A stretch of 10,074 bases of DNA from Clostridia bacterium (GTDB lineage Bacteria > Bacillota > Clostridia > HGM11514). The notes under the pieces were generated by a model. It worked only from the letters and a program-made list of their open reading frames with translations. It did no database searches and was not told the DNA's origin. Positions 7,222 to 10,074 of the stretch are shown piece by piece; position 1 is the stretch's first letter; the number at the start of each line of letters is the position of its first letter. Both the position numbers and the translations under genes were made by a program. Where the stretch lies: NCBI GenBank assembly GCA_900757255.1, contig CAAENE010000358.1, forward strand, positions 1 through 10,074, written 5' to 3'.

Positions 7222-7887
7222 ATGAAATATTGTGAAAAGTGCAGTTTGAAAATCGCCGGTTACCGTGATGAATGCCCTCTTTGCCAGGGCAGGCTGGTCC
7301 GGATTTCCGACGAGGATGAAGAGGTATATCCATTTATACCGACCATTTATCATGAACACAGCCTGTTCTTTAAAATATTGATTTTATTGTCCATTGTGGC
7401 GGCTGTGATTTCGGTTACAGTGAATTTAATGCTGCCGCAAAGCGGCTGGTGGTCGGCCTTTGTTGTACTCGGAATCGCATGCCTGTGGATTTCGCTGGCT
7501 TTTTCGGTACATAAGCGGAACAATATCCCCAAAATTCTAATGTACCAGGTTGTGGTCATATCCCTTCTGTCTATTCTGTGGGATTATGTGACCCATTGGC
7601 ATGGCTGGTCGCTGGATTATGTCATTCCAATTATCTGTATCCTTGCGATGGTTTCTCTTGCAATAACGGCAAGAGTCATGAAAATGCCGATCCGCGACTA
7701 TCTGATTTATGTATGCATTGACGCGCTGTTTGGTATTGTTCCCATTATTTTTTACCTGACCGGCCGGCTTGGGGTGATTTACCCATCCTTGATCTGCGTG
7801 GCAATGAGTATTATCACTTTGGCAGCTCTTTTGATTTTTGAGGGCGAAAGTATGATGGCTGAATTAAAACGCAGACTGCATCTGTAA
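7222..7887 (+). CDS. DUF6320 membrane protein with N-terminal zinc ribbon
   Basis: A 221-residue protein. The first 21 residues form a zinc-ribbon-like unit (CEKC at 4-7, CPLC at 18-21), followed by an acidic linker and six hydrophobic segments at about 49-69, 76-96, 103-120, 131-150, 160-180 and 187-206. A basic tail (ELKRRLHL) follows. This pattern matches DUF6320, a family often seen next to alcohol-acetyltransferase-like genes; its function is unknown. It may anchor or supply substrate to the acyltransferase and hydrolase encoded just upstream (inference). ATG 7222 has GGGAG (7212-7216) 5 nt away, starting in the last base of the preceding stop codon. It is the last gene of the plus-strand run from 3933. 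No clear terminator follows; a palindromic repeat begins about 18 nt after the stop. Confidence 0.82.
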   Translation: MKYCEKCSLKIAGYRDECPLCQGRLVRISDEDEEVYPFIPTIYHEHSLFFKILILLSIVAAVISVTVNLMLPQSGWWSAFVVLGIACLWISLAFSVHKRNNIPKILMYQVVVISLLSILWDYVTHWHGWSLDYVIPIICILAMVSLAITARVMKMPIRDYLIYVCIDALFGIVPIIFYLTGRLGVIYPSLICVAMSIITLAALLIFEGESMMAELKRRLHL

Positions 7888-7904
7888 ATCTTAATTTGAT
7901 ATGG

Positions 7905-8120
7905 CTTTTATGATATAATTGCGCATCGCCGTTTCCGAGCAAAGCGAAGAAAAGTTCGGCGGCGCATAAGTTCACGTAAAATAACTGCTTTGCAGTTATT
8001 TTATCATAAGTGCAAGCCGCCAATCGGCAAGCGCATCCTATCTCCTGAAAGGGCTTGCCGCAATACGCTTTATCTGCCCACGATAAAAAGCGGCTCTGTT
8101 TCATCCATATTTGTGGGTAG
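7905..8120. repeat. Palindromic intergenic element, possible dispersed repeat or structured RNA
   Basis: The 252-nt gap between DUF6320 and DUF3795 is packed with inverted repeats. GCGC plus CGCCG (7921-7931) can pair with CGGCGGCGC (7957-7965). A perfect 12-bp stem with a 3-nt loop spans 7977-8003. GGCAAGC (8026-8032) pairs with GCTTGCC (8053-8059). CTGCCCAC (8074-8081) pairs with GTGGGTAG (8113-8120) with one G-T pair. The segment 7998-8028 matches the left edge of the window (47-79) in reverse orientation, and 7905-7919 matches 63-77 directly. TGATATAAT (7911-7919) is an extended -10 that could drive transcription into the element or DUF3795. I read it as a member of a repeat family; the open frames within it are probably not genes. 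Confidence 0.55.
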
Positions 8121-8139
8121 AAAGGATAAGGAGATCAAT

Positions 8140-8601
8140 ATGACTAACTCAATCTGTGGAATTGATTGCACGAAGTGTGAGTTAAAGGACACCTGCGGTG
8201 GATGTGCTGCAACAAATGGGCGGCCGTTTGGCGGTGAATGTGTCGTTGCGCTGTGCTGCCGGAACAAGGAGCATGAGCATTGCGGTAACTGTGCTGATAT
8301 GCCCTGTAAACTCAAGGAAAAGCTGATTGCGCAGTTCAACGCGCTCGGTATTGAAGATATGGAAAAAGTAACAAGCCTGAATGCACTCAAAGGCTCTTTC
8401 ATCAATCTTGAATACACGCTCCCAGGCGGACAATCTGTTAAAATATGGGAAGATGAAAAGATATATTTGGGCAACCAAATCTGCAAAAAAGACAGCGACA
8501 GATGTTACGGTCTTGCCGCTGATGAAAAGTATCTTATGATATGTGAATACGGTGATGTCGGTTCTGATGCTGAAATAGTCGTTTTTAAGCGTTGGAACTG
8601 A
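8140..8601 (+). CDS. DUF3795 domain protein, Cys-rich
   Basis: A 153-residue protein with the DUF3795 pattern. It begins SICGIDCTKCELKDTCGGC (C6, C10, C13, C19, C22), then C34, C39, C40, and C48/C51/C56 in HCGNCADMPC. The CGxxCxxCxxxxxCxGC cluster resembles a zinc- or iron-sulfur-binding site; the real ligand is not known. The C-terminal half (about 75-153) is a beta-rich segment without cysteine motifs apart from CKKDSDRC (C114, C121) and C134. ATG 8140 is chosen because AAGGAG (8128-8133) lies 6 nt upstream; the frame stays open back to 7990, but that extension runs through the palindromic element and looks non-coding. It stands alone on the plus strand between the repeat and the terminator. 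Confidence 0.82.
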   Translation: MTNSICGIDCTKCELKDTCGGCAATNGRPFGGECVVALCCRNKEHEHCGNCADMPCKLKEKLIAQFNALGIEDMEKVTSLNALKGSFINLEYTLPGGQSVKIWEDEKIYLGNQICKKDSDRCYGLAADEKYLMICEYGDVGSDAEIVVFKRWN

Positions 8602-8670
8602 TCTTCTTATTGACTGCTGCGTTTCAAAACTGAATCATGCTTGTCCCTGTCAAATTGGCTGCAAAAATTT

Positions 8671-8725
8671 AACCCACAGTGGTCATTTCTTTTTTGGGAA
8701 ATGGCCGCTGTGGGTTATTTTTTTG
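8671..8725. terminator. Strong bidirectional intrinsic terminator
   Basis: A 19-bp stem with two G-T pairs (8671-8689 with 8698-8716) and an 8-nt loop is followed on the plus strand by A and eight T's (8717-8725), and preceded by AAAAATTT (8663-8670), which gives a shorter U-tract on the minus strand. It lies between the convergent DUF3795 (+) and DUF4430 (-) genes and should end both transcripts. Confidence 0.92.
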
Positions 8726-8764
8726 ATTTACTTCCTGACGAAAAGCTGTCTTGCGTATTTCGAA

Positions 8765-9157
8765 TTATTGGGCGAATACCTGGTCATAATTGACATACCT
8801 GAATTCCACGGTGAACCCGTCCTCTAATTGGATGAGGTTGGCGCCCGTTTCAGCAGGTTTGTCACTATTTGCAAACAAAATCCAGCCGTCAGTCTGGGTT
8901 GAGGCAATCGAATCAAAATTATCGAACATGTTGTTTTGCAGGGTATACGCCAGCTTTTTTTCTTTGCATGCTTCAATAACAGCCTGTTCCGCAGTCGGTT
9001 CGCTGCCTTTAACGGAAACCTGCGTACTGATGATTTCAGTGTTGTCCGGGCCGATGATTTTGACCGTACCGCTAACGGAACTTTCGGTTGTGTTGCAGCC
9101 TGCGCAAATAAAAATCAGGCATAGGAAAAGCAAAGAGAGGGATGCCGCTTTTTTCAT
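8765..9157 (-). CDS. DUF4430 lipoprotein
   Basis: A 130-residue surface lipoprotein. The N terminus is a classic lipoprotein signal: MKK, a hydrophobic stretch (about 5-18), then the lipobox CAGC with C21 as the lipidated residue. The mature domain fits DUF4430, which is related to the C-terminal domain of cobalamin carriers and often found in Gram-positive surface proteins. Visible marks are a two-strand start (SGTVKIIGPDN), a helix TAEQAVIEACKEK, DGWILFANSDKPAETGAN and the final LEDGFTVEFRYVNYD. The ligand is unknown. On the minus strand, AGGAGT (9164-9169 region) lies 6 nt before the start. The gene begins 14 nt after the GNAT stop, and its ribosome site fills that gap, so the two are co-transcribed. 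The terminator at 8671-8725 ends the transcript. Confidence 0.87.
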   Translation of the reverse strand: MKKAASLSLLFLCLIFICAGCNTTESSVSGTVKIIGPDNTEIISTQVSVKGSEPTAEQAVIEACKEKKLAYTLQNNMFDNFDSIASTQTDGWILFANSDKPAETGANLIQLEDGFTVEFRYVNYDQVFAQ

Positions 9158-9171
9158 AAAAACACTCCTGT

Positions 9172-9705
9172 CTAATTAATTTCATTTTCTTTTTTGTATA
9201 CCGCATATACCAGATGCGGCATATCCATACCATAGTAATGTTTGGTGAAGGTGGACTCGATTTCCATGCCGTTGCGTTCGGCGACCCGTCTTGAAGCATG
9301 GTTGCTGTCGCGGATAACCGACACGACTTTATTCTGCCCAAGAGATGAAAAAGCATATTGCTTCAGCGCTTTGGCACATTCCGTCGCAAACCCCATATGC
9401 CAATACTTTCGGTTGAACAGATATCCGATTTCCATTTCCTCTGTATGTCCGGTATTTTGCATCGTCAGACCAGCCTGTCCCAAAAATATACCCGATGATT
9501 TATCTGTTACCGCCCACAAGCCAAAGCCGTCTTTTTGATACCGTTCTAACTGCCTGTTCAGCCAATCCCACACTTCTTCCTCTGAAAAAGCATGCTCATA
9601 AGCGTACATTGTTTTTTCATCCTGCAGAATACCGCATAGATTCTCAAAATCATCTTTTGTCAATTCACGAAGGCAGGTCCTCTCCGTCTCCATAATTTTT
9701 TTCAT
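9172..9705 (-). CDS. GNAT family N-acetyltransferase, RimJ/RimL type
   Basis: A 177-residue acetyltransferase. It opens METERTCLRELTKDDFENL (5-23), typical of the ribosomal-protein/small-molecule RimJ/RimL-type branch. A GFGLWAVTDK...FLGQAGL strand pair follows, then EIGYLFNRKYWHMGFATECAKAL, the acetyl-CoA-binding strand and loop. The VVSVIRDSNHASRRVAERNGM block is the conserved C-terminal motif. It should transfer acetyl from acetyl-CoA to an amine; the substrate is unknown. The frame is open back to 9744, but ATG 9705 is chosen because GGAGG (9714-9718, minus strand) lies 8 nt before it. It is followed after 14 nt by the DUF4430 gene. A promoter about 175 nt upstream (9879-9907) and a terminator-like leader (9786-9849) suggest control by attenuation or an RNA element. 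Confidence 0.9.
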   Translation of the reverse strand: MKKIMETERTCLRELTKDDFENLCGILQDEKTMYAYEHAFSEEEVWDWLNRQLERYQKDGFGLWAVTDKSSGIFLGQAGLTMQNTGHTEEMEIGYLFNRKYWHMGFATECAKALKQYAFSSLGQNKVVSVIRDSNHASRRVAERNGMEIESTFTKHYYGMDMPHLVYAVYKKENEIN

Positions 9706-9785
9706 AGACTTTTCCTCCAATCTATGGATGCTTACCCCGTTCAAATGTCTCCCATCGAAAGATAGCTGAGGTCTATTTGTTCAGT

Positions 9786-9849
9786 AAAAAAATCCGCCGC
9801 GAGGGTAAAATGCTTTTTTCAGAAAAATTTTACCCGAAAGGGCACGCGG
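9786..9849 (-). terminator. Terminator-like structure in the GNAT leader
   Basis: Read on the minus strand, GGGTAAAAT (9835-9827) pairs perfectly with ATTTTACCC (9811-9803), and an outer CCGCG/CGCGG pair (9849-9845 with 9801-9797) adds a GC base. CGCGGCGGA then leads into seven T's (9792-9786). This has the form of an intrinsic terminator between the promoter and the GNAT start. An alternative small hairpin CCC-TTTC-GGG (9842-9833) would use part of the same stem and could act as an antiterminator. It may instead be part of a dispersed repeat. Confidence 0.5.
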
Positions 9850-9878
9850 GCCGCGCAATATTCTTTTCATAAAATCTT

Positions 9879-9907
9879 ATTATAGCAGATGAATCAAATA
9901 AATTCAA
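9879..9907 (-). promoter_or_regulatory. SigA-type promoter for the GNAT-DUF4430 operon
   Basis: On the minus strand, TTGAAT (9907-9902, 4 of 6 to consensus), 17 nt, then TATAAT (9884-9879), with a TG one base before the -10 (extended -10). Transcription would begin near 9872 and give a leader of about 165 nt before ATG 9705. Confidence 0.7.
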
Positions 9908-9918
9908 CTGGATCATAA

Positions 9919-9952
9919 ATTGTTAACTAAAAAAATAAAATTAGTTGACAAT
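9919..9952. promoter_or_regulatory. Inverted repeat overlapping the plus-strand -35, candidate operator
   Basis: ATTGTTAACTAA (9919-9930) and TTAGTTGACAAT (9941-9952) form 12-bp arms with one mismatch around an AT-only 10-nt spacer. The right arm covers the -35 hexamer of the plus-strand promoter, and the left arm lies 12 bp from the minus-strand -35. A dimeric repressor, for example of the MarR kind, is a plausible ligand; that is inference from shape. Confidence 0.5.
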
Positions 9953-9973
9953 AGAACTTGAATCAGGTATAAT
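9945..9973 (+). promoter_or_regulatory. Perfect-consensus SigA promoter
   Basis: TTGACA (9945-9950), a 17-nt spacer and TATAAT (9968-9973) match the vegetative consensus exactly. Transcription should start near 9980, about 55 nt before the candidate start codon at 10036. Such strength fits a promoter held in check by the overlapping inverted repeat. Confidence 0.9.
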
Positions 9974-10035
9974 CAATAGAGAAGAGCAAAACTCATAATC
10001 GCTAATTTAGCAAAACATAACAAAGGAGATAAAAA

Positions 10036-10074
10036 ATAGGTTTTCTGAAAAAAGGGTATAGCAAAGCAGACCTC
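10036..10074 (+). CDS. 5' end of a gene, possibly with an ATA start codon (cut by the window)
   Basis: Only 13 codons are present: ATA followed by GFLKKGYSKADL, a plausible protein N terminus. A strong ribosome site AAAGGAG (10022-10028) lies 7 nt before the ATA, the ideal distance. An in-frame TAA at 10030-10032 blocks any earlier start, and no ATG, GTG or TTG occurs in this frame before the window ends; CTG 10045 would be 16 nt from the ribosome site. The KKGYSKADL stretch resembles the start of DivIVA-like coiled-coil proteins (GYxKxEVD), but so short a piece cannot settle the family. Together with the consensus promoter upstream this is very likely a real gene; the start codon may be true ATA, a mutation, or a sequencing error. 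Confidence 0.55.
   Translation, partial: MGFLKKGYSKADL

Noticed and set aside
7896..7919. TTGATA (7896-7901) as the -35 for TATAAT at 7914-7919
   Set aside because: The spacer is only 12 nt, too short for a normal promoter; only the extended -10 reading is kept.
7814..8104. Minus-strand open frame of 96 codons across the palindromic element
   Set aside because: It lies in repeat sequence and overlaps the end of DUF6320 antisense; no ribosome site or recognisable domain was seen. It would be reconsidered if the same peptide were conserved at the protein level.
7990..8139. Upstream in-frame extension of the DUF3795 gene (about 50 extra residues)
   Set aside because: It runs through the palindromic element, has no DUF3795 character, and AAGGAG at 8128-8133 marks ATG 8140 as the start.
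8790..9179. Plus-strand open frame of 129 codons opposite the DUF4430 lipoprotein
   Set aside because: The minus strand has a signal peptide, lipobox, ribosome site and DUF4430 motifs; the plus frame is its shadow.
9072..9356. Minus-strand frame spanning the GNAT-DUF4430 junction
   Set aside because: It overlaps two supported genes in a different frame and has no ribosome site or domain.

Overview
The window looks like chromosomal DNA from a low-to-mid GC Gram-positive anaerobe of the class Clostridia, probably Oscillospiraceae/Ruminococcaceae-like. This rests on the protein families (DUF6062, MurA, WalJ-type MBL, RlmH, DUF6320, DUF3795), strong GGAGG ribosome sites and short gene spacing; the genus cannot be named from the sequence. 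No rRNA, tRNA, CRISPR array, transposase or phage gene was seen.

Layout. (1) 1-143: a hairpin and an extended -10 element, followed by a plus-strand run of closely spaced genes. (2) 144-3751: a Cys-rich DUF6062 protein, murA (peptidoglycan precursor synthesis), a WalJ/YycJ-type metallo-hydrolase, rlmH (23S rRNA methyltransferase) and a small TIGR04076 protein. (3) 3752-3923: no intact gene, but what look like decayed coding scraps including a frameshifted Cys-rich segment. (4) 3924-7887: DUF2461 protein, SRPBCC protein, HSL-family alpha/beta hydrolase, condensation/alcohol-acetyltransferase-like protein and a DUF6320 zinc-ribbon membrane protein, with overlapping or nearly touching ends, so very likely one transcript. 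(5) 7888-8139: a highly palindromic intergenic element related to the left edge of the window, then a DUF3795 gene (8140-8601). (6) 8671-8725: a strong bidirectional terminator between convergent genes. (7) Minus strand 9705-8765: a GNAT acetyltransferase and a DUF4430 lipoprotein, with a promoter about 175 nt upstream and a structured leader holding a terminator-like hairpin. (8) 9919-10074: a perfect-consensus plus-strand promoter overlapped by an inverted repeat, then the first codons of a gene that seems to start with ATA.

How the genes fit together. Region 2 is conserved housekeeping for cell wall and ribosome with small accessory proteins attached. Region 4 ends in an ester/acyl-transfer module (hydrolase, acyltransferase, membrane protein) whose substrate cannot be read from the sequence. 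The right end is a divergent regulatory region. The least explained features are the palindromic repeat family, the attenuator-like leader of the GNAT operon and the ATA start. All family names come from recognising motifs by eye, without database searches.
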